The notes below the pieces were generated by a model. It was not told where the DNA came from. It did no database searches and worked only from the letters and a program-made list of their open reading frames with translations. A DNA stretch of 64,000 bases from contig NZ_JNZO01000032.1 in the NCBI RefSeq assembly GCF_000717595.1, positions 1 to 64,000 on the forward strand. The letters run 5' to 3'. Of the stretch, positions 32,469 through 41,664 are shown piece after piece. Made by a program: the position numbers and the translations under genes. This stretch comes from Streptomyces flavochromogenes (GTDB lineage Bacteria > Actinomycetota > Actinomycetes > Streptomycetales > Streptomycetaceae). Position 1 is the first letter of the stretch. The number at the start of each line of letters is the position of its first letter.

Positions 32469-33787
32469 CGGCGGGCCTCCCGGCGCATGCGGCGGATGTT
32501 GACGACCATCACGGGGACCACCAGGAGCAGCAGCAGGACGGCGATGGCCGAGCCGACCCCGAGATCGGCGTCCGTACCGAACGACGAGCGGTACAGCTGG
32601 AGCGCGAGCACGTTCGCGTCGTCCTGGGCCGAGCCCGGCGCGATGACGAAGACCAGGTCGAAGACCTTGAGCACATTGATCATCAGGGTGACGAGGACGA
32701 CCGCGAGGACCGGGGCGAGCAGCGGCACCGTGATCCGGCGGAACACCTGCCATTCGTTCGCCCCGTCCACCCGCGCGGCCTCCAGCAGCTCGCGGGGGAC
32801 GGCGGCGAGCCCGGCGCCGATCAGCACCATGGCGAACCCGGCCCACATCCACACGTAGGCGCCGATCACGGCCGGGGTGACGAGCCGGGGGCCGAGCCAC
32901 TCCACGCCGTTGTACTGCTCCCGGAAGTTGCTCGCGGGCAGCCGCAGCACGGCTCCGTCGGCGCGGTCGGCGGGCAGCGTGAAGGTGCCGTCGGCCGCCG
33001 CCGTGGCCCGGGCGACCACCTTGCCGTCCCGTACGGCCTCGATCCGCAGCCCCGCGAGGCCCAGTTCGGCCGGGTCGACGGCGTTCTGCCGGCCGCCGCC
33101 GCCCCGGGTGAAGTCCAGCCAGGCGGTGCCCGTGATCGTGTCCGGCGTCCCCGGCGCCGCGCCCGGTGCCCGCGCCGGGCGGGCCTCCTCCGGCATCTGA
33201 CCCGGCGCCACCCCGATCAGCGGAAGCCGTACGGGCTCCCCGGCGCGCACCGGCTCCTTCGTGACGAACGCGCCGCCGCCGGCCGCCTCCAGCGGATGGA
33301 CGGGCAGCGGCCGGGCCCGTGGGAACCCGGACGACTCGGCGAAGGTGTCGTGGACCCCGACCCAGACGGCGTTGGCGACCCCGCGGTCCGGGTCCTGCTC
33401 GTAGACCAGCCGGAAGATGATCCCGGCGGCGAGCATCGAGATCGCCATCGGCATGAAGACGATCAGCTTGAACGCCGTGCCCCAGCGCACCCGTTCGGTG
33501 AGCACGGCGAAGATCAGGCCGAGGGCGGTCGCGACCACCGGGGCGACGACCAGCCAGATCACGTTGTTGCGGGCGGCGGTGCGGAGCGAGTCGTCGGTGA
33601 CCAGGGCGAGGTAGTTGTCCAGGCCGACGAAGGAGGAGCCGGAGCTGTCGAAGAACGAGCGCTGGACGGAGTACCCGATGGGGTAGACGACGAGCGCTCC
33701 CAGCAGGATCAGGGCCGGGAGCAGGAACCCCGCCGCGACCGTCCTGTTCCTGTTTCCGGTGTTCCGGAGCGTGTTGTGCCTCGGCAT
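32465..33787 (-). CDS. sugar ABC transporter permease, MalF type, with large extracytoplasmic insertion
   Basis: A 440-residue CUT1 permease, well above the usual 290-320. Helices 1-3 cover residues 20-128; residues about 131-303 form an inserted hydrophilic domain rich in Pro, Gly and Arg with short beta-type strands (GLRIEAVRDGKVVARATAAADGTFTLP), like a carboxypeptidase-regulatory or SpaA-type sandwich; helices 4-6 follow, with the EAA loop EAARVDGANEWQVFRRITVP. The insertion lies where E. coli MalF has its P2 periplasmic loop, so it may touch the binding protein. The gene is 9 bases after the binding-protein gene. Confidence 0.9.
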   Translation of the reverse strand: MPRHNTLRNTGNRNRTVAAGFLLPALILLGALVVYPIGYSVQRSFFDSSGSSFVGLDNYLALVTDDSLRTAARNNVIWLVVAPVVATALGLIFAVLTERVRWGTAFKLIVFMPMAISMLAAGIIFRLVYEQDPDRGVANAVWVGVHDTFAESSGFPRARPLPVHPLEAAGGGAFVTKEPVRAGEPVRLPLIGVAPGQMPEEARPARAPGAAPGTPDTITGTAWLDFTRGGGGRQNAVDPAELGLAGLRIEAVRDGKVVARATAAADGTFTLPADRADGAVLRLPASNFREQYNGVEWLGPRLVTPAVIGAYVWMWAGFAMVLIGAGLAAVPRELLEAARVDGANEWQVFRRITVPLLAPVLAVVLVTLMINVLKVFDLVFVIAPGSAQDDANVLALQLYRSSFGTDADLGVGSAIAVLLLLLVVPVMVVNIRRMRREARR

Positions 33788-33796
33788 GCCGGGGCC

Positions 33797-35161
33797 TCAG
33801 CTCTTCGCCGCGGCCCGGTACGCCTTCTCCGCGTCCTTCTCCAGGCGCGCCTGGGTCCCCGCGATGTCCTTCGGGTTCTTCAGGAAGTCCTGGAGCGCCT
33901 TCCACTCGCCCTTGCCCGGCGTCCCGCCGAAGGACTGCGGCATCTGGTCCGACATGTCGAAGCGGAAGTCGTCACCGGCGCCGATCAGCGCCTTGGCGAT
34001 CTCACGCTGGACGTCGTTCGGGTACGCCGACGGGTCCAGGTTCTTGTTGGGGGAGACGAAGCCGCCCTCGGCCGCCCAGATCTTCGCCGCGTCCGGGGAG
34101 GCGAGGAAGGCGAGCAGCGCCTGTGCGCCCTTGGTGTCCTTGAGGGCCACGGCCGCGTCGCCGGCCGTCACCACGGGGGTGGTGCCCGTGCCGACGGTGG
34201 GGAACGGGAAGACCTTCGCGTCCGTCCCGATCCTGGCCTTCGTCTGGGCGATGTTGACGGCCGCGAAGTCGCCCTCGAAGACCATCGCGCCCTTGGGTGT
34301 GTCGCCGCCCGTGAAGGTCTGGGTGACCGACACCGGGTACTCCGTCTGCAGCGCGCCGCTCGTGCCGCCCGCGAGCAGTGCGGGTTTGCCGAAGAGTTCG
34401 CCGAGCGTGGTCAGGGCCGCCGTGACGGACGGGTCGGTCCACTTGATCGTGTGCTTCGCCAGCTGGTCGTACTTGGCCGGGCCCGCCTGGGAGAGGTAGA
34501 TGTTCTCGAACCAGTCGGTGAGCGTCCAGCCGTCCGCGCCGCCGACCGACACCGGGGTGACGCCGTACGCCGAGATCGTCTCGGCGGTCGTGAGGAACTC
34601 CTTCCAGGTCTTCGGCTCGGTCGCGCCGGCGCTCTCGAAGACCGCGGAGTTGTACCAGACCAGGGACTTGTTGGCGGCCTTGAAGTAGACCCCGTACTGG
34701 GTGCCGTCGACCGCGCCGAGCTCCTGCCAGCCGCGCGAGTAGTTGGCGGCCAGCTGGGCCTTGCCCTCCGGGCCGACCGGCTTCAGCCACTTCTGCGTCG
34801 CGGCCTGCTGGATCGCGCCGACCTGGGGGAGCATCGCCACGTCCGGGGGTGAGCCGCCCGCGATCTTCGTGCCGAGGAAGTTCACGATCGGGTCCTGGGC
34901 GGGCACGAAGGTGACCGTTGCGCCCGTGCGCTTCTCGAACTCCTTCAGGACCTTGGTGAAGTTCTCCTGCTCGGGCCCCGTCCAGACGGCGGCGACCTCG
35001 ATCTTCTCGCCCTTGAGGGGAAGGGCGCCGCCGCTGGGCCCGGCTTCCCCCGGGTCCTTGTCGGATCCGCCGCCACCGCAGGCCGCGAGGGTGAGTGCGG
35101 TGATGGCGGTGAACGCCGTGATGGCCACCGCGGTCTTGCGTGGACGAAGAGTTGTACGCAT
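33797..35161 (-). CDS. sugar ABC transporter substrate-binding lipoprotein
   Basis: A 454-residue cluster-B solute-binding protein. The signal peptide ends in the lipobox TLAAC with lipidated Cys28, followed by a GGGGSDKD linker. The mature protein has the usual features of CUT1 binding proteins: PDVAMLPQVGAIQQAA, YFKAANKSLVWYNSAVFE and MVFEGDFAAVNI. It should capture an oligosaccharide or glycoside; the specificity is not visible. It is first in the operon and is followed by two permease genes. The nearest regulator gene (TetR, 30838) belongs to another operon. Confidence 0.93.
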   Translation of the reverse strand: MRTTLRPRKTAVAITAFTAITALTLAACGGGGSDKDPGEAGPSGGALPLKGEKIEVAAVWTGPEQENFTKVLKEFEKRTGATVTFVPAQDPIVNFLGTKIAGGSPPDVAMLPQVGAIQQAATQKWLKPVGPEGKAQLAANYSRGWQELGAVDGTQYGVYFKAANKSLVWYNSAVFESAGATEPKTWKEFLTTAETISAYGVTPVSVGGADGWTLTDWFENIYLSQAGPAKYDQLAKHTIKWTDPSVTAALTTLGELFGKPALLAGGTSGALQTEYPVSVTQTFTGGDTPKGAMVFEGDFAAVNIAQTKARIGTDAKVFPFPTVGTGTTPVVTAGDAAVALKDTKGAQALLAFLASPDAAKIWAAEGGFVSPNKNLDPSAYPNDVQREIAKALIGAGDDFRFDMSDQMPQSFGGTPGKGEWKALQDFLKNPKDIAGTQARLEKDAEKAYRAAAKS

Positions 35162-35246
35162 CGCTGCCCCGTCTCTCCCGTGCGCTTCGCTGTCCCGTGC
35201 CGACAGGTCTACGCCCGGTGACGGGGCCCCGCAATACCGCCTTCCG

Positions 35247-35279
35247 TGTCAAGTGGGCGATCGTGACGCCCTCGTGACG
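35247..35279 (-). promoter_or_regulatory. possible promoter/operator of the sugar importer operon
   Basis: On the minus strand a TTGACA hexamer lies at 35252-35247. Just upstream of it TCGTGACG occurs twice (35261-35268 and 35272-35279 on the plus strand) as an 11-bp-spaced direct repeat. I do not see a good -10 at the standard spacing, so the promoter call is weak; the direct repeat is clear. Confidence 0.35.
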
Positions 35280-35284
35280 TGATG

Positions 35285-38200
35285 TCAGCTGTGGGTCGCG
35301 GGGGTCAGCGGGGGCACGGGTGTCGCCTCGACCGAGCGGGCGGCACGGTCGAGGGCGCTCGCGAGGAGGGCCAGATCGGTCGGCCCGTTGCCCAGCTCGC
35401 GGACCGGGCGGCGGGTCGGCGGATCGCCCATCCGCTCCCACTCCAGAGGCACCACGGTGGGGCGGAGCGTCGCCGTCCGGGGGATCCGGCCGGTGACGCG
35501 ACCCGCCTGGAAGGGCGTCACCCGGCCGTCCGGATGGCCGAGGCGACCGCGCCCGGCGGCCGGTACGTCCGGTCCCGCGGTCACCGGGGGCGCGTCGAGC
35601 ACGATCCGCAGCCGGGCCCCGTGGGCCAGCTCCGTGTCGGCGGTCCGGTCGGGACGCGCGGAGGTCGCGACGAGGTGCACACCGAGCCGCTCGCCGTTCC
35701 GCGCGACGGCCTCCAGGGCCCGCACGACGGATCCGGCGGCGGGGCGCCCGGAGGCGCCGAGCGCGGGGGCGACGAGGGCGTCGAAGTCGTCGACGAGAAC
35801 GATGAGCCGGGGGAGGTGGGCGGGTCCGCCCCAGGGCCGTCCGGGCCCCTGCTCGCCGTCGGCTGGCCGGGGAATCCGCCCGGCCGCCTCCTCGCCGGAG
35901 GGCCGGGGCGCGCGGCGGTCGGCGAGGTCGCCGTCGCCGGGGCGGGGCACGCGGCCGCTCGGGTAGCCGCCGAGGTCACCGTCCCCGGGCCGGGACACGC
36001 GCCCGCTGCCGTGGCCGACGACGTCCTCCGCCCCGGTGCGGGGCACCCGCCCGCTCGGGCGGTCCGTGAGGTCGCCGTCGCCGGTGCGGAGAGTGCGGCC
36101 GCCGAAACGGTCGTCGCCGTCCCGGCGCGGCAGCCGCCCGCTGGGCGTATCGGTCAGGAAGGCGTCGGAACCCGCCCGGGTGCGGGAACCGGACCGCTCG
36201 TCGAACGAACCGTCGCCGGGCCTGGGCACGCGCCCGCCGCCGGGTCCGCCGCGGTCCTCGGCCCCGGGACGGGGTACTCGTCCGCTGCCGTGGCCGCCCA
36301 GGTCCTCGGCCCCGCGGCGCGACACGCGCCCACTGCCGTGGCCGCCCAGGTCCTCCGCACCCGTGCGGGCCACGCGGCCGCTCGGGTGGTCGGCGAGGTC
36401 GTCGTCGCCCGTGCGCAGGGTGCGGCTGCTGGGACGCCCGGTGGGGTCCTCGGACCCGGGGTACGTGACCCGGCCGCCGAGGTCATCGGCACCGGGGTAC
36501 GCGCTCCGGCCGCTCGGCCGGCTGTCCAGGTCTCCGGGGTACGCGCTCCGGCCGCTCGGCCGGCTGTCGAGGTCGCCCGTGTACGTGATCCGGCCGCTCG
36601 GGCGGCCGCCGAGGTCCTCCGGCGTGGGGTACGGGCCGTCCGTGCGGCCGCTTCGGGTGCTCGGGAGGGCGCCGATGGTGCCGTCGCCCGTGCGCAGAGT
36701 ACGGCCGCTCGGGCGGTCCGTGAGGTCGCCGGAGTCCTGGAGGCGGACGGTGGCGCGGGCGCCCTGGGGCACGGACTCCGCCGCGCTCGGCGAACGCTGG
36801 CCGATCAGCCGGTCGGCGGCGGTCGCCGCGGGCGCCGCGCGCGTCCCCCGGCGGTCGGCGAAGTGGCTGTCGCCGAGCAGCTCCGCCCGGCGCTTCAGCT
36901 CCGCGCCCAGAGCCTGCGCGAACTCCCGCATCCGCACCGGGTCCGAGGCGACCAGGTGCTCCGTGACGTGCGGAAGCTCCGTGCAGACCGCGAGTCCTTC
37001 GCCGCGGTCGCCACCCGCTCCGTCCACCAGGAGCAGGCCGAGCCGGTCGGGGCGGCCGCCGGCCGCGAGCGAGGCGGCGATCGAACGGAGCAGCTCCGTC
37101 CGCCCGCTGCCCGCGGGTCCCTCGATCAGCAGGTGGGGGCCCTCGCGGGTGAGGTCCACGGCCAGCGGGCCGCGCGGTCCGGCGCCCAGGACGGCGGTGC
37201 CGTCCGCGGCGGAGGCCCAGCGGGCCATCAGGGAGGCGGGGGTGGCGCGGGCGAGCCCGAGCTCGTCGAGGAGGCGGGCCGACGGGGGCAGCGCGGCGGC
37301 ACGCGCGCCGGGCGTCGCCGTCGTGTCCGTACGCAAGGGGGCGAGCGCGCGGCCGAAGCGCTCGGCCCAGGCGACGGAGACCGCGTCGACCACGCCGACG
37401 GTGCCGTGGCCGGCGACGCGTCCGCCGGAGGTCCTGAGCAGCCGCAGCGCCGTCGCCACATCACCGCTGAGGAGCGCGGCGGCCCCGCACTCGCGGAACG
37501 CGAGGGACGCGGCGCACGCCGTCTCGTAGGTGGCGGCCACCGGGGAGACCGGGGAGGCCGAGGGCGCCTCGGCGAGGCACAGGAGATGGATCCCCGCTGC
37601 CGCTCCGGCGCCGGCCAGCCGTGCGACGGTCTCGCGCAGGGCCGCCGAACCGGGGTCGCCGTCGACGACCACGACCGTCGTCGGACCCTCGTGCCGGGCC
37701 GCCGCCTCCGCGACGGACGCGCGGTCGGCGCTGGGCCAGCCGGGGCCGAGGGGACCGTCGTCGAGCCGCCGGGTCAGCTCCGCCGTACGGGCCTGGGCCT
37801 GCTCACGGTCGTACGCCAGGAGCAGCCGGCAGTCCTGGCCGTGGGCCGGCCGGACGTGCGGGAGCCAGCCGAGCCAGCCCCAGGACCGGCGCCGCTCCTC
37901 GAGGGAGCGGTTCCGGTCGGCGCTGATCAGCACGATCTCCAGGTCGGAGGGGGAGTGCAGGGCGGCGAGCTGGGCGACGACCGAGCGGGCGAGACCGGCG
38001 AGCCGGTCGGCGGGGCCGGCGAGGCCCAGCGAACCGGCCTCCCGCAGGCCCACGGTGACCGGGACGCCGGAGAGGTCGGCGCGGTCCGTGGTGCCGAGCC
38101 GGACCACGAGCGATTCGGGGTGGTCCTGGCCGCGCTCCCAGAGCCGGGGGCCGGGACCGAGGGCGGTGAGCAGGACGGTGGCCGGGTCGGGCCAGGTGTC

Positions 38201-39349
38201 GGCCATCGGCACGGGCGCGGGGGAGCCGTCCCGGGCCCCGGCGCCGAGGCGGGCGCCCGCGTGGGTGTCCGGAGCCGTACGGGGGCCGGTGGCGGGCGCC
38301 GGGAGTTCCTCGCGTCCGCCGGCCAGCCGCCGGGCCCAGGCGCCGAGGCCCCGCTTGCCACCGCTCCCCGCGCGCGGGGAACCGGCCGGGGCCGGGGGAG
38401 TGTCGCCGCGGTACGGGTGGGTCCTGCTGTGAGCCTCGCCGCCGTCGTCGTCGGGCCCGTCGTGACCGTCGGGGTGGTCGCCCGCGCGGGCGTGGCCCGC
38501 GCCGGGGGAACCCGTACCGCGATCGCGGGCGCCGCCCGGACCGTACGGGTCGTCGTACGCGTCCCCGGGGGCCCCGCCGAGCGGGACGCCGCGCGCCCCG
38601 CCGTGGGTGGTGTCGTCCACCCGGCCGCCGACCGCCGTGCGGGGCACGCCCGTGTGGGCGGGCCGGTCGTCCGCCGGAGCCCGTCCGTCGGCTCCGGGCG
38701 GTGCCACGCGCAGGTGGCCCTCGCCGTCCGGGGCGGTCGCCCTCGTCTCCGTGCCGAGGTCGTCGCCGGGGCCGGTCAGCCGGAGGGCGGACTCGCCGAG
38801 GCGCAGCAGCGCGCCCGGCCGGAAGGCGACCGGGCGGTCGCCGACCGGTGTGCCGTCGAGGGTCGTGCCGTTCGTCGAGCCCCGGTCGGCGACCGTGACC
38901 CGGCCGTCCTCGCCGACGGTCACCGTGCAGTGCGCGCGGGAGACGTCCGGGTCGTCGAGCGGTACGTCGGCGTCCACGGAACGGCCGATTCTGATCGCTC
39001 CGCCGTGCAGCAGGTGCACTCCGCCCGCGTCCGGGCCCGCCACCACGTGCAGCCGGGCCGCGGCGGCCTCGCCGACGCGGTCGTCGGGGCCGGGGACCTG
39101 GAGGGAGAGGACCGCGCCGTCGACCAGCGGGGGCTCGCCGAGCACGCACCGGCGGCCGTCGAGCCGCTCCGCGCCCGCGTAGAGCACGGTGGTGCCCGAG
39201 GCGGAGGTGTCGGGGCCGGTGACGGCGGCGGCGAGGTTCGAGGCCACGGCGGCCAGGGCCGTCCCGGCGGGGGCCGTGACGAGCACGTCGCAGGTACGTC
39301 CGGCGCCATGGCCGGCGTACGGCGCGAGGACGGTCAGCCGGATCTGCAT
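35285..39349 (-). CDS. FHA-domain FtsK/SpoIIIE (EccC-like) ATPase with a repeat insertion
   Basis: A 1354-residue protein. Residues 1-90 look ubiquitin-like (LTVLAPYAGHGAGRTCDVLV). An FHA domain at about 100-192 has the phosphothreonine-binding residues GRS 122-124, SRAH 137-140 and NGT 160-162. A disordered Asp/Gly/Arg/Pro linker (200-385) precedes FtsK/EccC-type ATPase modules at about 390-680 and 690-1300. In the second, the P-loop is GPAGSGRT (744-751), with Arg replacing the usual Lys, and Walker B is LIVLVDDFD (1182-1190). Between them residues about 866-1172 are a degenerate tandem array of about 20-residue repeats ending SGRVPR or similar. It resembles type VII secretion ATPases, but no esx-type partner gene is nearby. 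It is divergent from pkaA. The start at 39349 has AAGGGA upstream. Confidence 0.85.
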   Translation of the reverse strand: MQIRLTVLAPYAGHGAGRTCDVLVTAPAGTALAAVASNLAAAVTGPDTSASGTTVLYAGAERLDGRRCVLGEPPLVDGAVLSLQVPGPDDRVGEAAAARLHVVAGPDAGGVHLLHGGAIRIGRSVDADVPLDDPDVSRAHCTVTVGEDGRVTVADRGSTNGTTLDGTPVGDRPVAFRPGALLRLGESALRLTGPGDDLGTETRATAPDGEGHLRVAPPGADGRAPADDRPAHTGVPRTAVGGRVDDTTHGGARGVPLGGAPGDAYDDPYGPGGARDRGTGSPGAGHARAGDHPDGHDGPDDDGGEAHSRTHPYRGDTPPAPAGSPRAGSGGKRGLGAWARRLAGGREELPAPATGPRTAPDTHAGARLGAGARDGSPAPVPMADTWPDPATVLLTALGPGPRLWERGQDHPESLVVRLGTTDRADLSGVPVTVGLREAGSLGLAGPADRLAGLARSVVAQLAALHSPSDLEIVLISADRNRSLEERRRSWGWLGWLPHVRPAHGQDCRLLLAYDREQAQARTAELTRRLDDGPLGPGWPSADRASVAEAAARHEGPTTVVVVDGDPGSAALRETVARLAGAGAAAGIHLLCLAEAPSASPVSPVAATYETACAASLAFRECGAAALLSGDVATALRLLRTSGGRVAGHGTVGVVDAVSVAWAERFGRALAPLRTDTTATPGARAAALPPSARLLDELGLARATPASLMARWASAADGTAVLGAGPRGPLAVDLTREGPHLLIEGPAGSGRTELLRSIAASLAAGGRPDRLGLLLVDGAGGDRGEGLAVCTELPHVTEHLVASDPVRMREFAQALGAELKRRAELLGDSHFADRRGTRAAPAATAADRLIGQRSPSAAESVPQGARATVRLQDSGDLTDRPSGRTLRTGDGTIGALPSTRSGRTDGPYPTPEDLGGRPSGRITYTGDLDSRPSGRSAYPGDLDSRPSGRSAYPGADDLGGRVTYPGSEDPTGRPSSRTLRTGDDDLADHPSGRVARTGAEDLGGHGSGRVSRRGAEDLGGHGSGRVPRPGAEDRGGPGGGRVPRPGDGSFDERSGSRTRAGSDAFLTDTPSGRLPRRDGDDRFGGRTLRTGDGDLTDRPSGRVPRTGAEDVVGHGSGRVSRPGDGDLGGYPSGRVPRPGDGDLADRRAPRPSGEEAAGRIPRPADGEQGPGRPWGGPAHLPRLIVLVDDFDALVAPALGASGRPAAGSVVRALEAVARNGERLGVHLVATSARPDRTADTELAHGARLRIVLDAPPVTAGPDVPAAGRGRLGHPDGRVTPFQAGRVTGRIPRTATLRPTVVPLEWERMGDPPTRRPVRELGNGPTDLALLASALDRAARSVEATPVPPLTPATHS
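35834..36754 (-). repeat. protein-coding degenerate repeat array inside the FHA-FtsK gene
   Basis: About 15-17 degenerate units of mostly 16-22 codons, each built around D-L-G/T-G/D-x-P/G-SGR-V-x-R-x-G, occupy residues about 866-1172. Some neighbours are nearly identical at DNA level (the two units around residues 925-952; the units around 998-1030). The array lies between the ATP-binding loop and Walker B of one ATPase module. Confidence 0.85.
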
Positions 39350-39884
39350 CGCCGTCAGCGGTCCCTTCTGCGTGATGCCCGGCAGGGGGACCGCCCTGTG
39401 ACTCCCCCCACCCGGCACGGACGCGTCGCCCGGTACAGGTCGGCACGGCGCGGGGGCTCCCGACCCCACCGATGCGACGTGCTGGAGGCATCCTCGCACC
39501 TGCCACCGACAACCCGCCCCCGGGTCGGCCGGAAGTGATCTTGAATGGTCGGCTGTGGACGCAAAAGTGCCTGGTTGGGCTTGCCTTCGGAACATGCCCG
39601 GCAACCGTCTCGCTTCCGGAAGCGTCTTCTTTCGGACAGACCGGACCCACCCGGCCCCATCCGGGCCGGTCCGGCGAAGGCACACGCCGGCACCGACGTC
39701 GGCGCGGCGCCGGCCCGCCCCGGGCAGGCCGGCGGAATCGGAATCGGCCTGTGGACGACCGGCCTGTACCCCGTTCGGCGGCACTAAAGTGGGTCGGACA
39801 CCCGGACGGGTCACAACAGAGGACAGGGACCCCGGGAACATCACCGGAGCACCCCAGGACCACGATCAGCAGGGAGCGCGTGAC
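39350..39884. other. divergent region between the FHA-FtsK gene and pkaA
   Basis: This region has no convincing gene. A perfect 14-bp palindrome CGCTTCCGGAAGCG lies at 39611-39624, followed by the pyrimidine-rich TCTTCTTTC. A TAAAGT at 39784-39789 is a likely -10 element for pkaA, giving a leader of about 90 bases. Frames running from about 39555 into pkaA encode low-complexity Pro/Arg sequence and are not used. Confidence 0.5.
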
Positions 39885-41630
39885 GTGCGGCCTATCGGCA
39901 GCAAGTACCTGCTCGAGGAGCCGCTCGGCCGCGGCGCCACGGGCACCGTCTGGCGAGCCCGCCAGCGGGAGACGGCGGGCGCCGAGGCGGCCGTGCCCGG
40001 CCAGCCCGGCGAGACCGTCGCGATCAAGGTCCTCAAGGAGGAGCTGGCCAACGACGCGGACATCGTGATGCGCTTCCTGCGCGAGCGGTCCGTGCTGCTC
40101 CGGCTCACTCACCCCAACATCGTGCGCACCCGCGACCTGGTCGTCGAGGGCGATGTCCTCGCGCTCGTCATGGACCTGGTCGAGGGCCCCGACCTGCACC
40201 GGTACATCCGGGACAGCGGCCCGCTGACCCCGGTCGCCGCAGCCCTCCTGACCGCCCAGATCGCCGACGCGCTCGCCGCCAGCCACGCCGACGGCGTCGT
40301 CCACCGCGACCTGAAGCCGGCCAACGTCCTGCTCGCCGAGCAGGGCGGCCAGATGCACCCGATGCTCACCGACTTCGGCATCGCGCGCCTCGCGGACTCC
40401 CCGGGCCTCACCCGCACCCACGAATTCGTCGGCACGCCCGCGTACGTGGCGCCGGAGTCCGCCGAAGGCCGCCCGCAGACCTCCGCCGTCGACATCTACG
40501 GCGCCGGCATCCTGCTCTACGAGCTGGTCACCGGCCGGCCTCCGTTCGCGGGCGGCACCGCCCTGGAGGTCCTCCACCGGCACCTCAGCGAGGAGCCCCG
40601 CAGGCCGTCGACCGTGCCCGGGCCCCTGTGGACGGTCATAGAGCGCTGCCTCAGCAAGGACCCGGACCGGCGGCCGAGCGCGGTGAACCTCGCGCGAGGT
40701 CTGCGCGCGGTCGCCGCCGGCATCGGCGTGCACTCCACGCCCGCCCAGATCGAGGCGGCCGAGGGCGTCGGCGCGCTCCTCGCCCCGGACCCGGCGCCCG
40801 CGCCCGTCCCGCAGACCCCCGAGGCCGGGGCCGCCGACCCCACCCAGGTGCTGCCCAGCGGCGCCGGGACGGCGCCGCAGTACGACCCCGCCGGCGCGAC
40901 CAGCGTCATGCCGACCAGCGGCCCGGCGGGCGCCGCCGACCCGACCGCCGTCATGCCCCCCGTACCGCCGCGGCCGCCGCAGGGCGCGCAGTCCGAGGAG
41001 CCGCACCCCTGGCAGAGCCAGCTCCGCGCGGCCCGCGACCGCAACGAGCAGACGCAGGTGCAGTACCTGGACCCGAGCCAGGACCCGCTGCGCCGCCGTC
41101 CGCAGCGGCAGCAGCCTCCGCAGGACCAGCGGCCCGGCCAGTACGGCCAGCAGGGCCAGCAGGGCCAGTACGGACAGCAGCCGCCTCAGCCGTACCAGCA
41201 GCAGCGTCCCGCGCAGCAGCGGCCGCAGCAGCCGTACCCGCCGCAGCACCAGCAGCAGCACCAGCCGCAGCAGTACGCGCCGCCGCCCGCCCCGCAGCAG
41301 TACGCGCAGCCCCAGCAGCAGTACACCCCGCCGCAGCCGCCGCCCCAGGCGCCGGCCCCGCGCGAGCCGCGTCCGCCGCGTCAGCGCAGCGCCAACCCGG
41401 TGCGGATCCCCGGCCTCGGCTGCCTCAAGGGCTGCCTGGTCATGATCGTGCTGTTCGTGGTCGCGGGCTGGCTGGTCTGGGAGCTGACCCCGCTCCAGGA
41501 CTGGATCGCCGAGGGCAAGAGCTACTGGGAGGCCATCGGCGACGGCATCTCGAAGGTGACCGACTGGTTCTCCAAGATCGGCGAGGCCACCGACTCCACC
41601 GGTGCTACCGGCGGTACGACCGGGCAGTGA
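39885..41630 (+). CDS. pkaA: membrane Ser/Thr protein kinase PkaA
   Basis: A 581-residue Hanks-type kinase. The kinase domain (about 8-270) has the glycine loop LGRGATGTVW, catalytic Lys48 in VAIK, HRDLKPANV with Asp142, and DFG at 163-165. A Pro/Gln-rich, probably disordered juxtamembrane region (about 300-500) follows, then one transmembrane helix near the C terminus (LKGCLVMIVLFVVAGWLVW) and a short outside tail without PASTA repeats. The GTG at 39885 gives the VRPIGSKYLLEEPLG start of this family, with AGGGAG upstream. It is paired with pkaB and divergent from the FHA-FtsK gene, an attractive substrate candidate. Confidence 0.92.
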   Translation: MRPIGSKYLLEEPLGRGATGTVWRARQRETAGAEAAVPGQPGETVAIKVLKEELANDADIVMRFLRERSVLLRLTHPNIVRTRDLVVEGDVLALVMDLVEGPDLHRYIRDSGPLTPVAAALLTAQIADALAASHADGVVHRDLKPANVLLAEQGGQMHPMLTDFGIARLADSPGLTRTHEFVGTPAYVAPESAEGRPQTSAVDIYGAGILLYELVTGRPPFAGGTALEVLHRHLSEEPRRPSTVPGPLWTVIERCLSKDPDRRPSAVNLARGLRAVAAGIGVHSTPAQIEAAEGVGALLAPDPAPAPVPQTPEAGAADPTQVLPSGAGTAPQYDPAGATSVMPTSGPAGAADPTAVMPPVPPRPPQGAQSEEPHPWQSQLRAARDRNEQTQVQYLDPSQDPLRRRPQRQQPPQDQRPGQYGQQGQQGQYGQQPPQPYQQQRPAQQRPQQPYPPQHQQQHQPQQYAPPPAPQQYAQPQQQYTPPQPPPQAPAPREPRPPRQRSANPVRIPGLGCLKGCLVMIVLFVVAGWLVWELTPLQDWIAEGKSYWEAIGDGISKVTDWFSKIGEATDSTGATGGTTGQ

Positions 41631-41664
41631 CCCCGTAGGACGACGCAATACTGCCGATTTATCG

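Noticed and set aside
35285..39349. Part of a complete type VII secretion locus
   Set aside because: The ATPase resembles EccC, but no esx, eccB, eccD, eccE or mycosin genes are in the window.
35279..39538. 1419-codon plus-strand open frame opposite the FHA-FtsK gene
   Set aside because: The minus strand encodes clear FHA and FtsK motifs; the opposite frame is compositional noise, including the mirror of the repeat array.
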